A stretch of DNA of 64,000 bases from Devosia sp. Root635 (GTDB lineage: Bacteria; Pseudomonadota; Alphaproteobacteria; Rhizobiales; Devosiaceae): positions 186,001 to 250,000 of the forward strand of contig NZ_LMGZ01000018.1 of NCBI RefSeq assembly GCF_001427605.1, given 5' to 3'. The position numbers and the translations under genes were made by a program. The notes beneath the pieces are model-generated. The model saw only the letters and a list, made by a program, of their open reading frames with translations. It was not told the origin of the DNA and ran no database searches. Below are positions 43,300-53,190 of this stretch, piece after piece; positions within the stretch are counted from its first letter, which is position 1; the number at the start of each line of letters is the position of its first letter.

Positions 43300-44037
43300 A
43301 TGAGTGAACAAGGTCAGGCGCCGGTAAATCCCCGTCAGCCGGGGCGGGAACCGGTCTTCCTGCTGCCGGGCGACGTTACGGCGGTCATCGGGGTGTTGGT
43401 GGCCATTCACCTGGCATCAACCCTGGTGCTTAACCAGGCGGGGCAGTTGCAACTGATATTCTGGTTCGCCTTTCAACCGCTGCGTATCATTGCGGGACTG
43501 GACGATATTTCGCTGGCCGTGCCGCTGATCTGGACGCCATTCACCCATGCGCTGCTGCATGCGGGCTGGGAACACCTGCTGGTCAATGCGGCCTGGCTGG
43601 CGATTTTCGCGACGCCGGTGTCGCGGCGCTACGGGGCAGGGCCGATGCTGGCGATCTTTTTCGTCTCGGCGGCGGCGGGCGCGGCGCTGTTCGCGGCGAC
43701 GACGCTCTATTCGGGCTCATACCTCATCGGGGCGTCGGGCGGAGTGGCGGGGCTGACAGGCGCGGCCTGCCGGTTCATCTTCCAGCCGGTGATCGTGGCG
43801 CAGCATCCCGAGACGGGGGAGCGGGTGATCGTGGGGCGACGGCTGGCGAGCTTCGGCGACCTGTGGCGCGACAACCGGGCGCGGTTTTTCATCCTGATCT
43901 GGGTGGTGCTGAACGCGGCGGTGCCGCTGCTGCCGCTGGTTACGGGCATGCAGATGGCAGTTGCCTGGCAGGCGCATCTGGGCGGGTTTTTTGCCGGGAT
44001 ATTGATGGTGGGGCTGTTCGAGCGGAAGGCGGGGTAG
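43300..44037 (+). CDS. Rhomboid family intramembrane serine protease
   Basis: The 245-residue membrane protein has the rhomboid motifs: HALLHAGWEHLLVNAAWLAI (GxxxH/N helix), catalytic Ser in LIGASGGVAGLTG and catalytic His in AWQAHLGGFFAG. It cuts membrane-spanning substrates within the bilayer; substrates unknown. The start at 43300 (MSEQGQAPVNP) is preceded by GTCGGAGCG, a usable ribosome site, and the upstream extension is non-coding in character. It ends just before a family A repeat. Confidence 0.9.
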   Translation: MSEQGQAPVNPRQPGREPVFLLPGDVTAVIGVLVAIHLASTLVLNQAGQLQLIFWFAFQPLRIIAGLDDISLAVPLIWTPFTHALLHAGWEHLLVNAAWLAIFATPVSRRYGAGPMLAIFFVSAAAGAALFAATTLYSGSYLIGASGGVAGLTGAACRFIFQPVIVAQHPETGERVIVGRRLASFGDLWRDNRARFFILIWVVLNAAVPLLPLVTGMQMAVAWQAHLGGFFAGILMVGLFERKAG

Positions 44038-44046
44038 GAGGATCGT

Positions 44047-44150
44047 GCCACGCCCTCCTTCGACAGGCTCGGGATGAGGGTGGTTCGACTCAGGATGAGG
44101 GTGGTTCGAGGTGCGAGCCCTTCGCGAGCCTCGAACCACGAGGGCGTGCC
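44047..44150. repeat. Dispersed palindromic repeat, family A, copy 2
   Basis: GCCACGCCCTC at the left and GAGGGCGTGCC at the right (one mismatch) enclose a perfect 11-bp hairpin GTGGTTCGAGG/CCTCGAACCAC (44101-44139). The words match copies at 25240, 46227 and 48762. The right end touches the TGA stop of hisI at 44151. Confidence 0.85.
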
Positions 44151-44603
44151 TCAATGGCCGTACACATCCCTGGGATCGAACAGCCTGGGTCGGCCGGTAT
44201 CTTCCAGCGCAACCGTTCCGTCGCTGACCACTATCCGCCGGTAGAAGCAGCTCTTGCGGCCGGTGTGGCAGGCGGCGCCGCGTCCGGTCTGGTTGACCAC
44301 GAGCACGATGGCATCCTGGTCGCAATCGGTGCGCAGTTCCACCACCTGCTGGAGTTCGCCGGAGGTTTCGCCCTTTTTCCAGAGCTTTCCGCGCGAGCGC
44401 GACCAGTAATGGGCGATGCCGGTTTCGAGCGTCAGCGACAGGGCTTCGGCATTCATGTGGGCCAGCATCAGCACGTCATTGCTGCCTGCTTCGATGGTGA
44501 CGACGGTGACGAGCCCGCCCGTGTCGAAGCGGGGGGCGAAGGCGGTGCCTTCTTCAAGCTCGGCGTGGGAGAGGGGGGCGGGGTCGGTGAGGGTCAGGGC
44601 CAT
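44151..44603 (-). CDS. hisI: Phosphoribosyl-AMP cyclohydrolase
   Basis: The 150-residue protein is a stand-alone His[20 protein letters not shown], the [14 protein letters not shown] motif, zinc/Mg ligands in [11 protein letters not shown] and the Cys pair in [15 protein letters not shown]. It opens the purine ring of PR-AMP in histidine synthesis. It is not fused to HisE. Its stop codon abuts a family A repeat. Confidence 0.95.
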   Translation of the reverse strand: MALTLTDPAPLSHAELEEGTAFAPRFDTGGLVTVVTIEAGSNDVLMLAHMNAEALSLTLETGIAHYWSRSRGKLWKKGETSGELQQVVELRTDCDQDAIVLVVNQTGRGAACHTGRKSCFYRRIVVSDGTVALEDTGRPRLFDPRDVYGH

Positions 44604-44687
44604 GGGGCTTCATACCGCTGCGGGACGGATTGATCCAGACGGAAGGCACTCAAGCCCGAGGGTGACGTGCGGTGGGTGTGGCACTAG

Positions 44688-45311
44688 TCAGCGCTTGCCG
44701 ATCATGGCGAAGAAGCGGTCCTGCTCGACGCGGTCTTCGGCGAAGACGCCGGTGAAGCGGTGGGTGACGGTGGCGGCGCCGTGGGCGTGAACGCCGCGCA
44801 TGGACATGCACATATGCTCGGCTTCGAGCATGACGGCGGCGCCGCGGGGGCCGAGATGTTCGTTGATGGCGTCGATGATCTGCGCCGTCAGGTTTTCCTG
44901 GGTCTGCAGGCGCCGGGCGAAAACTTCCACGAGCCGGGCGAGCTTGGAGAGGCCGACAACGCCGTCATGCGGCAGGTAGGCGATATGCGCCTTGCCCACG
45001 AAGGGCACCATGTGGTGTTCGCAATGGGAGCTGAAGGGGATATCCTTTACCAGGACAATATCGTCGTAGCCGCCGACTTCCTTGAAGGTCTTGGAGAGGA
45101 TGGTCTTGGCATCCTGCTCATAGCCGGCGAAGAATTCGCCATAGGCGCGGGTGACGCGACCGGGGGTTTCGAGCAGGCCTTCGCGCGTCGGATCGTCGCC
45201 GGCCCAGGCCAGCAGGGTGCGGACGGCGGCCTCGGCCTCTTCCTGCGTCGGGCGGGCGGGGCGCCGGGCATCGGCGGGCAGGCTGTGCAGCGGGTTGACG
45301 CGGGCGTCCAT
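44688..45311 (-). CDS. folE: GTP cyclohydrolase I
   Basis: The 207-residue protein has all FolE signatures: zinc Cys and His in [20 protein letters not shown], later [16 protein letters not shown], and the second Cys in [15 protein letters not shown]. It converts GTP to dihydroneopterin triphosphate for folate synthesis. The start at 45311 ([14 protein letters not shown]) gives normal length; the frame is open far upstream but without coding character. Divergent from the Fe-S scaffold gene. Confidence 0.95.
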   Translation of the reverse strand: MDARVNPLHSLPADARRPARPTQEEAEAAVRTLLAWAGDDPTREGLLETPGRVTRAYGEFFAGYEQDAKTILSKTFKEVGGYDDIVLVKDIPFSSHCEHHMVPFVGKAHIAYLPHDGVVGLSKLARLVEVFARRLQTQENLTAQIIDAINEHLGPRGAAVMLEAEHMCMSMRGVHAHGAATVTHRFTGVFAEDRVEQDRFFAMIGKR

Positions 45312-45458
45312 CGGCGGTTCCTTTTCGCTTCGATGCGCATTGGATGCGCCAAGCGTGGATTGGTTCCCAAAGGGCACATACTTTGCGTGGCGGCCCGCTT
45401 CGGAGCCCCTATATAAGGGGTAGGCGCCAGAGCGACAAGAAACAGAATTGTGCGTTTG

Positions 45459-45911
45459 ATGGAACTTAGCGATCTCTATTCCCAGAAGATCCTCGACCTT
45501 GCGGGCAATGCGCCGCAGCCTGGGCGGCTGGCGCAGCCCGATGCCAGCGCGCGCAAGGTGAGCCGGGTCTGCGGCTCGATGATCGAGGTGGATGTGCAGG
45601 TGCGGGACGGCGTGATCACCGGCTATGGGCACGAGATTTCGGCCTGCGCGCTGGGGCAGACCTCGGCGGCGGTGGTGGCGCGGGAAATTGTCGGGACACC
45701 GGTAGGCGAATTCCGGGAAATCCGCGAGAAAATGCACGCCATGCTCAAGGAAAATGGCGCGCCACCCACGGGCAAATGGGACGATCTGCGCTATCTCGAA
45801 CCGGTGCGGGACTATTCGGCGCGGCATATGTCGACGCTGCTGGTGTTTGATGCGGTGGTTGAGGCAATCGAAAAAGCCGAGTCGATTGAATCGGTTGCGG
45901 CGGCAAGCTGA
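45459..45911 (+). CDS. Iron-sulfur cluster assembly scaffold protein (IscU/NifU-like)
   Basis: The 150-residue protein is a shortened IscU/NifU N-terminal homologue: [17 protein letters not shown], then [13 protein letters not shown] and [13 protein letters not shown] with two conserved cysteines, and a long C-terminal helix. It lacks the third IscU cysteine in an obvious place, as in the alphaproteobacterial variant often found next to yidD and folE. Probably an Fe-S scaffold or carrier. An upstream GTG (45450) is a possible alternative start. Confidence 0.85.
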   Translation: MELSDLYSQKILDLAGNAPQPGRLAQPDASARKVSRVCGSMIEVDVQVRDGVITGYGHEISACALGQTSAAVVAREIVGTPVGEFREIREKMHAMLKENGAPPTGKWDDLRYLEPVRDYSARHMSTLLVFDAVVEAIEKAESIESVAAAS

Positions 45912-46222
45912 TGGATCGAGTCATCGCCGGGTTCTGGCGCGTGGTGGACCTGCCGTTCAAATTTGCCGCCGTGCTGCTGATCAGCCTTTATCGCTATACG
46001 TTCTCGGCTTTCATGGGGCGGACCTGCCGGCATTTGCCGACCTGCTCGGAATATACGCGCGACGCGATCTGGCAATTCGGCTTCTGGCCGGGAGGCTGGA
46101 TGGGGCTGGCGCGGTTCTGGCGGTGCCGGCCGGGGGGGACGCATGGCTATGATCCGGTGCCGGAAGCGGTGCCGGAGCAGGGGCGGTGGTACGCGCCGTG
46201 GGGGTATGGGCGGTGGCGGTAA
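45911..46222 (+). CDS. yidD: Membrane protein insertion efficiency factor YidD
   Basis: The 103-residue protein has the YidD signature [21 protein letters not shown] following a membrane-associated segment ([18 protein letters not shown]). It is peripheral to the inner membrane and helps YidC insert proteins. Its ATG overlaps the stop of the Fe-S scaffold gene, so the pair is coupled. The stop codon is four bases from a large family A repeat. Confidence 0.93.
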   Translation: MDRVIAGFWRVVDLPFKFAAVLLISLYRYTFSAFMGRTCRHLPTCSEYTRDAIWQFGFWPGGWMGLARFWRCRPGGTHGYDPVPEAVPEQGRWYAPWGYGRWR

Positions 46223-46226
46223 TGGT

Positions 46227-46357
46227 GCCACGCCCTTGTGGTTCGAGGCTCGCGAAGAGCTCGCACCTCACCATGAGGGCTACTTTGAACTCAGCGCTAA
46301 CAGTAGCCCTCATGGTGAGGCGGGAGCGGAGCGACCCTCGAACCACGAGGGCGTGGC
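46227..46357. repeat. Dispersed palindromic repeat, family A, copy 3 (double-length)
   Basis: The 131-base element has outer arms GCCACGCCC..GTGGTTCGAGG and CCTCGAACCACGAGGGCGTGGC. An inner perfect hairpin is CTCACCATGAGGGCTAC/GTAGCCCTCATGGTGAG (17 bp). It shares the words CTCGCACCTCACCATGAGGG with the 25240 copy but is the largest and most complete. It lies between yidD and thrS and could also act as a terminator for yidD. Confidence 0.85.
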
Positions 46358-46466
46358 TTTGCGGCTGGAATTGCGCGGAAACCGTGCTAGACAGGCCGCC
46401 TTATCGGATTGAGCCGACACATAATCCGATATCACCCGCCAATTGTGGCGCTCTGGAGTATGAAAA

Positions 46467-48449
46467 ATGACGATCAAGGTGACGTTCCCCGACGGTGCAG
46501 CTCGCGACTATGCGCGTGGCACGACCGGGACCACCGTGGTCGAATCCATCTCCAAGAGCCTGGCCAAGAAGACGGTGGCGATGCGCTGGAACGGCGTTTT
46601 GTCCGACCTGTCGGATGCGCTGGAAGAAGACGGCCGCATTGAATTCGTGACGCGGGACAGCGGGTCCAAGGACGTGCTGGAACTAATCCGGCATGATGCG
46701 GCGCATGTGCTGGCGGAAGCCGTGCAGGAGCTGTGGCCGGCAACGCAGGTGACGATCGGGCCGGTGATCGAGAACGGCTTCTATTACGACTTCAAGCGGG
46801 ACGAGCCGTTTTCGGAAGAGGATTTTCCGGCCATCGAGAAGAAGATGGCCGAGATCATCGACCGGGGGGCGGCCTTTACCAAGGAAGTGTGGACGCGCGA
46901 CCAGGCCAAGGAATTTTTCCGGGCGCGGGGTGAGGCGTTCAAGGTGGAACTGGTGGATGCCATTCCGGCCGACCAGAGCCTCAAGATGTATAAGCAAGGC
47001 CAGTGGATCGACCTGTGCCGCGGGCCGCATATGCGGAGCGTCAAGGATGTCGGGCCGGCATTCAAGCTGACCAAGGTGGCGGGCGCCTATTGGCGCGGCG
47101 ACAGCAACAATCCGGTGCTGAGCCGCATCTATGGCACGGCCTTTGCGACCAGGGACGAGCTGGATGCCTATCTGCATATGGTGGAGGAGGCCGAGAAGCG
47201 CGACCATCGCAAGATCGGGCAGGAAATGGACCTCTATCACTTCCAGCCGGAAGCGCAGGGGTCGGTGTTCTGGCACCCGAAGGGCTATGTGCTCTATAAC
47301 CAGATGGAGGCCTATATCCGCCGCCGGTTGAATTCGTCGGGCTATGTGGAGGTGAAGACCCCGCAGCTGATGAGCTCCAAGTTCTGGGAGGCTTCGGGCC
47401 ACTGGGGCAAGTATCGCGAGAACATGTTCGTGGTGCCCGATGAAGTGCCCGGGACGGAAGAGGAAGGGCCGGTTCTGAGTGGCACGGGCGAGCTGATGGC
47501 GCTCAAGCCGATGAACTGCCCGGCCCATATCCAGATCTTCAACCAGGGCATCAAGAGTTATCGCGATCTGCCTTTGCGCATGGCGGAATTCGGTTGCTGC
47601 CATCGCAATGAGGCGCATGGCGCGCTGCATGGGCTGATGCGCGTGCGGCAGATGACGCAGGACGACGCGCATATCTTCTGCCGCGAAGACCAGATCCAGA
47701 GCGAGACCGAGCATTTCGTGCATCTGCTCTATTCGGTCTATGGCCATATGGGCTTCGACAATGTCGTCATCAAACTCGCCACGCGGCCGGAAAAGTTCGG
47801 CGGCACCATCGAGCGGTGGGATGCGGCGGAAAAGGCGCTGGGCGATGCGCTGCGGGCGACCGGCTATGATTTCGAGATCGCCGAGGGCGAGGGGGCTTTC
47901 TATGCGCCCAAGCTGGAATTCCACCTCAAGGACGCCATCGGGCGCTCGTGGCAGGTGGGGACGCTGCAGCTCGACTATGTGCTGCCGGAGCGGCTCGACG
48001 CGACCTATGTGGCCGAGGATGGTTCGCGCAAATATGCCGTGATGCTGCATCGGGCGATTTTGGGATCGCTGGAGCGGTTCATCGGCATGATGATCGAGAA
48101 CTATGCCGGCAGGATGCCGATGTGGCTGGCGCCGACTCAGGTCGTCGTGGCGACCATCGTGTCGGAGGCGGATGGCTATGCCGAAAAGCTGGTGAGCCAG
48201 CTCAAGGCGGCGGGCATTCGTGCCGAACTCGACATTCGCAACGAGAAGATCAACTACAAGGTGCGCGAACATTCGGTCGGCAAGGTGCCGCTGCTGTTCG
48301 TGGTGGGCAAGCGCGAGGCCGAGGAGGGTACCGTTTCCGTGCGCCGGCTCGGCACCGAGGGCCAGAAGGTGGAGCCGTTCATGGATGCGCTGGTGGCGCT
48401 GATGGCGGAAGCCACCGCGCCCGACCTCAAGGCGGCAAAGGCAGCCTGA
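46467..48449 (+). CDS. thrS: Threonyl-tRNA synthetase
   Basis: The 660-residue protein is a full-length class II ThrRS: N-terminal TGS domain ([20 protein letters not shown]), a tRNA-editing/SAD domain with the [16 protein letters not shown] motif, the catalytic core with [11 protein letters not shown] and [21 protein letters not shown], and an anticodon-binding C-terminus ([17 protein letters not shown]). It charges tRNA-Thr and edits mischarged Ser. The start of the small gene at 48449 overlaps its stop (TGATG). Confidence 0.97.
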   Translation: MTIKVTFPDGAARDYARGTTGTTVVESISKSLAKKTVAMRWNGVLSDLSDALEEDGRIEFVTRDSGSKDVLELIRHDAAHVLAEAVQELWPATQVTIGPVIENGFYYDFKRDEPFSEEDFPAIEKKMAEIIDRGAAFTKEVWTRDQAKEFFRARGEAFKVELVDAIPADQSLKMYKQGQWIDLCRGPHMRSVKDVGPAFKLTKVAGAYWRGDSNNPVLSRIYGTAFATRDELDAYLHMVEEAEKRDHRKIGQEMDLYHFQPEAQGSVFWHPKGYVLYNQMEAYIRRRLNSSGYVEVKTPQLMSSKFWEASGHWGKYRENMFVVPDEVPGTEEEGPVLSGTGELMALKPMNCPAHIQIFNQGIKSYRDLPLRMAEFGCCHRNEAHGALHGLMRVRQMTQDDAHIFCREDQIQSETEHFVHLLYSVYGHMGFDNVVIKLATRPEKFGGTIERWDAAEKALGDALRATGYDFEIAEGEGAFYAPKLEFHLKDAIGRSWQVGTLQLDYVLPERLDATYVAEDGSRKYAVMLHRAILGSLERFIGMMIENYAGRMPMWLAPTQVVVATIVSEADGYAEKLVSQLKAAGIRAELDIRNEKINYKVREHSVGKVPLLFVVGKREAEEGTVSVRRLGTEGQKVEPFMDALVALMAEATAPDLKAAKAA

Positions 48450-48679
48450 TGCCGCAGCGGCCGTCCAATCGCGAAATCAAGGCCCTGACGCATCTCGGCG
48501 AAGAGAATGCGTTGGGGCCGGGCGACTTCAAGGATATCGGCGAGAAGGTGTTTGCCGGCATGCTGAAGAAGGGCTGGGTGGTGGAGGCCGAGGGGTTGCC
48601 GGGAAAGTATCGGGCGACCATCAAGGGGCTGACGGTGCATGAAGGCGAGATTATTTTCGCCGGAAGGTATCGGAACTAG
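48449..48679 (+). CDS. Small protein of unknown function coupled to thrS
   Basis: The 76-residue basic protein (PQRPSNREIKALTHLGEEN at the start; IKGLTVHEGEIIFAGRYRN at the end) has a short helix-strand composition and no signal or membrane segment. It is translationally coupled to thrS through TGATG. I recognise no family. The winged-helix-like Lys/Gly pattern could be nucleic-acid binding, but this is speculation. Confidence 0.65.
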   Translation: MPQRPSNREIKALTHLGEENALGPGDFKDIGEKVFAGMLKKGWVVEAEGLPGKYRATIKGLTVHEGEIIFAGRYRN

Positions 48680-48703
48680 CGGCCGGAAGAGTCTTTGTTG
48701 GAT

Positions 48704-48736
48704 ACCCCCTCCTAGGCTCCCCTGAAGGGGGAGGAA
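48704..48736. repeat. CCCTCC-type intergenic repeat, family B, isolated copy
   Basis: ACCCCCTCCTAGGCTCCCCTGAAGGGGGAGG forms a C/G hairpin and shares the words of the 41472-41660 cluster. It sits between the thrS-coupled small gene and a family A repeat. Confidence 0.65.
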
Positions 48737-48761
48737 CAGATCGGGGATTGGGTTCGATTGT

Positions 48762-48800
48762 GCCACGACCTCGTGGTTCGACGGGCTCACCATGAGGTCT
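48762..48800. repeat. Dispersed palindromic repeat, family A, copy 4 (short)
   Basis: GCCACGACCTCGTGGTTCGACGGGCTCACCATGAGGTCT contains the arms GACCTCGTGG and CCATGAGGTC (one mismatch). It shares GTGCCACG.CCTCGTGGTTCGA and CTCACCATGAGG with the longer copies at 25240, 44047 and 46227. Located 20 bases before arfB. Confidence 0.75.
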
Positions 48801-48819
48801 ACTGAGGACTCGTTGCCTG

Positions 48820-49251
48820 ATGCCTGATCCCATTGTCATCACCCGATCCATCGCCATCGATCCCTCCGAGATCGAGGAGACGTTCGTGCGGGCGGCGGGG
48901 CCGGGCGGGCAGAATGTCAACAAGGTGTCGAGCGCGGTGCAGTTGCGGTTCGATCTCAACAATTCGCCCAATATTCCCGAGGGGATGAAGCGGCGGGTGG
49001 CGGTGCTGGCGGGGAAGCGGCTGACCAAGGATGGGGTGATCGTCATCACGGCCAATTCGCATCGCGACCAGCCGATGAACCGGGCCGATGCGCTGGAGCG
49101 GCTGGTGGGTCTGCTGGTGGCGGGGTCGCATGTGCCCAAGGCGCGGGTGGCGACGCGGCCGACGCTGGCCAGTAAAAGGCGGCGGCTCGAGGGCAAGTCG
49201 ATCCGCTCGGAGGTCAAGAAGCTGCGCGGCAATCCATCCGACACGCAGTAG
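48820..49251 (+). CDS. arfB: Alternative ribosome-rescue factor ArfB (aminoacyl-tRNA hydrolase)
   Basis: The 143-residue protein has the RF-type catalytic motif GPGGQNVNKVSSAV near residues 28-40 and a basic C-terminal tail (LASKRRRLEGKSIRSEVKKLRG) that enters the mRNA channel. This is the ArfB/YaeJ/ICT1 pattern. It releases stalled peptidyl-tRNA from non-stop ribosomes. It begins an ArfB, Ugd, epimerase, phosphomutase run. Confidence 0.94.
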   Translation: MPDPIVITRSIAIDPSEIEETFVRAAGPGGQNVNKVSSAVQLRFDLNNSPNIPEGMKRRVAVLAGKRLTKDGVIVITANSHRDQPMNRADALERLVGLLVAGSHVPKARVATRPTLASKRRRLEGKSIRSEVKKLRGNPSDTQ

Positions 49252-49307
49252 CGACAGGGACGCGGGCCGCCGCTATCATGGCGGTGTAGTTGCAGGAGGT
49301 CACAGCG

Positions 49308-50654
49308 ATGAAGATCGCCATTGCTGGCGCCGGTTATGTGGGGCTGGTGACCGGGGCATGCCTCGCCGATTTCGGTCATGATGTGGTGTGTATCGACAAG
49401 GACGCGGGCCGGATCGCGGCGCTGCGGCGCGGGGAAATTCCGATATTCGAGCCTGACCTGGCCGGCCTGGTCGGGACCAATCTGGGCGCGGGGCGACTGT
49501 CGTTTACCAGCGAGCTGGCGGGGGCGGTGGCGGGCGCCGAGGTGGTGTTCATCGCTGTCGGGACGCCTTCGCGGCGTGGCGATGGCCATGCCGACCTGAG
49601 CTATGTGCATGCGGTGGCGCGCGAGGTGGCGGCGAGCGTCAGCGGCTTTACCGTGGTCGCCACCAAATCGACCGTGCCAGTGGGGACGGGGGACGAGGTG
49701 GCGCGGATCATCGCGGCGGCCAATCCTGAGGCCGACGTGGCCGTGGTGTCCAACCCGGAATTTCTGCGCGAGGGCGCGGCGATCGAGGATTTCAAGCGGC
49801 CCGACCGGATCGTGGTGGGGGTCGAGGACGAGCGGGCGCGGGCCGTGATGACCGAGGTCTATCGGCCGCTTTATCTCAACCAGGCGCCGCTGGTATTTAC
49901 CGGGCGGCGCACGGCGGAGATGATCAAATATGCCGCCAATGCGTTCCTGGCCATGAAGATCACCTTCATCAACGAGATGGCCGACCTCTGCGAGGCCGCG
50001 GGCGCCGATGTGCAGCAGGTGGCGCGGGGCATGGGGCTGGACAACCGGATCGGGGGCAAATTCCTGCATGCGGGGCCGGGCTTTGGCGGGTCGTGCTTTC
50101 CCAAGGATACGCAGGCGCTGGTGCGGATCGGCGAGGATTTCGGCAGTCCGATGCGGCTGGTCGAGACCACCATCGCCATCAACGAGCAGCGCAAGCGGGC
50201 CATGGCGCGGCGGGTGATCGCGGCTTGTGGCGGGGAGGTGCGTGGCAAGACCATCGGCGTGCTGGGGCTGACCTTCAAGCCGAATACCGACGATATGCGC
50301 GAGGCGCCGTCGATCGATATTGTCAGGGGGTTGCTCGACAAGGGCGCGCGCGTGGTGGCCTATGACCCGCAAGGGATGGCGGCGGCGCGGGCGCTGATAG
50401 AGGGGCTGGAGTGCGGCGAGAGCGCCTATGATGTGGCCGAGGGGGCGGATGCGCTGGTGCTGGTCACGGAGTGGAACGAATTCCGTTCGCTCGACCTGGC
50501 GCGGCTCAAGGCGGCCATGGCGGCGCCCGTTCTGGTGGACCTGCGCAATGTGTATCGGCATGACGAGGTGGCGCGGCATGGCTTTGCCTATACGAGCATC
50601 GGGCGGCCGGTGGGTGCGGGCGATGGCGGCGGGCTGGCCGATGCGGCGGAATGA
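49308..50654 (+). CDS. ugd: UDP-glucose 6-dehydrogenase
   Basis: The 448-residue protein has the NAD motif IAGAGYVGLVTGACLAD at the N-terminus, substrate Lys in AANAFLAMKITFINE, catalytic Cys in GPGFGGSCFPKDT and the C-terminal GLTFKPNTDDMREAPS. It oxidises UDP-glucose to UDP-glucuronate. The start at 49308 follows GGAGG; an upstream in-frame codon would add six atypical residues. It precedes a UDP-glucuronate-type epimerase, a matched pathway pair. Confidence 0.95.
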   Translation: MKIAIAGAGYVGLVTGACLADFGHDVVCIDKDAGRIAALRRGEIPIFEPDLAGLVGTNLGAGRLSFTSELAGAVAGAEVVFIAVGTPSRRGDGHADLSYVHAVAREVAASVSGFTVVATKSTVPVGTGDEVARIIAAANPEADVAVVSNPEFLREGAAIEDFKRPDRIVVGVEDERARAVMTEVYRPLYLNQAPLVFTGRRTAEMIKYAANAFLAMKITFINEMADLCEAAGADVQQVARGMGLDNRIGGKFLHAGPGFGGSCFPKDTQALVRIGEDFGSPMRLVETTIAINEQRKRAMARRVIAACGGEVRGKTIGVLGLTFKPNTDDMREAPSIDIVRGLLDKGARVVAYDPQGMAAARALIEGLECGESAYDVAEGADALVLVTEWNEFRSLDLARLKAAMAAPVLVDLRNVYRHDEVARHGFAYTSIGRPVGAGDGGGLADAAE

Positions 50655-50663
50655 GAGCATGAC

Positions 50664-51674
50664 GTGAAGATATTCGTTACCGGGACGGCCGGGTTCATCG
50701 GGTTTCACCTGGCGCGGCACCTGCTGGCTGCTGGACATAAGGTGACCGGTTACGACGGGGTTACCGATTATTACGACCCGGCGCTGAAACGGGCGCGGCT
50801 AGCCCTGCTGGCGCGGGAGGACGGATTCGTTGCGGTCGAGGGCATGCTGGAGGATGCGGCGGGACTGGGCGCGGCCCTGGCGCGGAGCGAGGCGGAGATC
50901 GTGGTGCATCTCGCGGCGCAGGCGGGGGTGCGATACAGCCTCGAAGCGCCGCAGAGCTATGTGCAATCCAATGTGGTGGGCACGGGCAATCTGCTGGAGG
51001 CCATGCGGGCTGCGCCACCGAAGCATTTCCTGTTTGCCTCGACCAGTTCGGTCTATGGCGGGAATACCAAACTGCCTTTTGCCGAGACGGACCGGGCCGA
51101 CGGGCCGGTGTCGCTTTATGCCGCGACCAAGAAGGCGGGGGAGGCGATGGTGCATTCCTATGCCCATCTGTTCGGCATCCCATCGACCTGCCTGCGGTTT
51201 TTCACGGTCTATGGGCCGTGGGGCCGGCCCGACATGGCGCCGATCAAGTTCGCCACGGCGATCCTCGAGGGGCGGCCCATCGATGTCTATGGCCACGGGC
51301 GGATGCAGCGGGATTTCACCTATATCGACGACCTGGTGGCCGCTATCGACAGGCTGAAGGACAGTGTGCCGGAACTGGGCAGGCCGGTGGCGCATGACAG
51401 CCTCTCGGCGGTGGCGCCGTTCCGGGTGGTCAATATTGCCGGGGGCAAGCAGACCGAGTTGATGGATTTCATCGCGGCCATCGAGGCGGCGCTGGGGCGG
51501 AAGGCGCAGCTCAACCTGCTGCCGATGCAGCCGGGGGACGTGGTGGCAACGCAATCGGACACGGCGCTGTTGCAGGCGCTGATCGGGCAATTGCCGGAAA
51601 CGCCGGTGCCGGTCGGCGTGAGGCGGTTTGTCGAGTGGTTCAGGGATTATCGTGGAGTGCGTGATGCCGGGTAG
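50664..51674 (+). CDS. NAD-dependent epimerase, probable UDP-glucuronate 4-epimerase
   Basis: The 336-residue extended SDR has GTAGFIGFHLARHLL, YYDPALKRARLALL (typical of UDP-GlcA 4-epimerases), catalytic ASTSSVYGG, and YAATKKAGEAM. It converts UDP-glucuronate (made by the upstream ugd) to UDP-galacturonate. The start is GTG at 50664, nine bases after the ugd stop. The substrate is assigned by motif and neighbour, so it is likely but not certain. Confidence 0.85.
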   Translation: MKIFVTGTAGFIGFHLARHLLAAGHKVTGYDGVTDYYDPALKRARLALLAREDGFVAVEGMLEDAAGLGAALARSEAEIVVHLAAQAGVRYSLEAPQSYVQSNVVGTGNLLEAMRAAPPKHFLFASTSSVYGGNTKLPFAETDRADGPVSLYAATKKAGEAMVHSYAHLFGIPSTCLRFFTVYGPWGRPDMAPIKFATAILEGRPIDVYGHGRMQRDFTYIDDLVAAIDRLKDSVPELGRPVAHDSLSAVAPFRVVNIAGGKQTELMDFIAAIEAALGRKAQLNLLPMQPGDVVATQSDTALLQALIGQLPETPVPVGVRRFVEWFRDYRGVRDAG

Positions 51675-53067
51675 CAGCCTCAAATTCGGGACGAGTGGAT
51701 TGCGCGGGCTGGCAATGGAGCTGGGAGGGCAGGCGACGCGGCGCTATGTGGCGGCGTTCCTGCGGCATCTGGCGGCGCGTGGTCAAGGCGCGGGGCGGCG
51801 GGTGTTTATCGGGCGGGATTTCCGGGCGTCGAGCCCGGCCATTGCCAGGGATTGCGCGGCGGCCATTGCGGCGGCGGGCATGGAGCCGGTGGATTGCGGC
51901 ACGATCCCGACGCCGGCGCTGGCGCTACATGCCATGGCGGCCGGTTGTGCTTCGGTCATGGTCACCGGCAGCCATATTCCGGCGGATCGCAATGGGCTCA
52001 AATTCTATCTGCCCGATGGCGAAATCAGCAAGGCGGACGAGGAGGGCATCATGGCGGCGCTGCGGGACGAGACCATCCCGGACCTGGCAGGCGGCGTGGC
52101 GGACGAAGCCGCGGCGGCAGAGGAGCGCTATGTCGCGCGCTTTGCCGGATTGCTGCCGGAGGGCGCTCTGGCGGGGTTGCGGATCGGGGTGTTCGAGCAT
52201 TCCACGGTGGCGCGCGATCTGTTGAGCCGCATCCTGCGCGGTTTCGGCGCCGACACGGTCGGCCTGGGCCGAAGCGAGGCGTTTGTCGCGGTCGATACGG
52301 AAGCCTTTGGCGACGGGGTATTCGCGCCGCTGGCTGGCTGGGTGGCGGAGCACAGGCTGGACGCCATCGTGTCGGCCGATGGCGATGGCGACCGGCCGCT
52401 GCTGATGGACGGGCAGGGCGACTTCGTACGCGGCGACGTGCTGGGGCTGATCGCGGCGCGCTATCTGGGCGCGCAGAGCGTGGTGACGCCAGTGACCTCC
52501 AATTCGGGGATCGAGCGGACCGGGGCGTTTTCGCGGGTCGTCCGGACCCGCGTCGGCTCGCCCTATGTGGTCGAAGCCATGGCGGCCGCGCCGGGCTCGG
52601 TCATCGGGTTCGAGGCCAATGGCGGGACCTTCGTGGGCAACAATGTCAAGGCGGCGGGGGCGGCATTGCCGCCGCTGGCGACGCGCGATGCGGTGCTGCC
52701 ACTGCTCTGCGCGCTGGGGCTGGCGGCGGCCAAGGGCCGGAGCGTGGCCGAGGTGGTGGCGGATTTGCCGTTGCAGCACGCGCTGGCCGACCGGCTGCAG
52801 GACGTGCCGAGCGATCGCAGCTCGGCGTTCCTCGCGCGGCTGGCGGCGGACAAGGATTATGCAATGCGGCTGTTCGCGCCGCATGGGATCGCGGGGCTGT
52901 CGCAGATCGACGGGCTGCAATTCCGCACCGATGCGGGCGACATGGTGCATTTCCGGGCGTCGGGCAATGCGCCGGAATTGCGGTGCTATGTCGAGGGAAG
53001 CAGCGAGGCGGTGGCGCGGGAACTGCTGGCCTGGGGCATGGCGGTGGCGGCGCGGGAGGTGGCGTAG
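51664..53067 (+). CDS. Phosphohexomutase (phosphomannomutase/phosphoglucomutase family)
   Basis: The 467-residue alpha-D-phosphohexomutase has FGTSGLRGLAMELGG at the start, the phosphoserine loop VMVTGSHIPADRNGLKFY (active Ser) and the metal motif SADGDGDRPLLMD. The N-terminal glycine of the usual active loop is present, but HNP is replaced by HIP. It interconverts hexose 1- and 6-phosphates for nucleotide-sugar synthesis. The start overlaps the epimerase end by 11 bases, so it is co-translated. Confidence 0.88.
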   Translation: MPGSSLKFGTSGLRGLAMELGGQATRRYVAAFLRHLAARGQGAGRRVFIGRDFRASSPAIARDCAAAIAAAGMEPVDCGTIPTPALALHAMAAGCASVMVTGSHIPADRNGLKFYLPDGEISKADEEGIMAALRDETIPDLAGGVADEAAAAEERYVARFAGLLPEGALAGLRIGVFEHSTVARDLLSRILRGFGADTVGLGRSEAFVAVDTEAFGDGVFAPLAGWVAEHRLDAIVSADGDGDRPLLMDGQGDFVRGDVLGLIAARYLGAQSVVTPVTSNSGIERTGAFSRVVRTRVGSPYVVEAMAAAPGSVIGFEANGGTFVGNNVKAAGAALPPLATRDAVLPLLCALGLAAAKGRSVAEVVADLPLQHALADRLQDVPSDRSSAFLARLAADKDYAMRLFAPHGIAGLSQIDGLQFRTDAGDMVHFRASGNAPELRCYVEGSSEAVARELLAWGMAVAAREVA

Positions 53068-53190
53068 CCGGGTGATGACGACAGAAGGAGGCTCGGGCCA
53101 GGACGCCCATCCGCCCTGCTGATGGCGCAGGCCGGGGACAGCGGGATTGGGACGTCCTGGACGTGATCTACCCGTCGCGGGGCGGGAATG

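Noticed and set aside
46683-48272. A 529-codon minus-strand frame over thrS
   Set aside because: thrS is unambiguous on the plus strand; the antisense frame has no recognisable domain.
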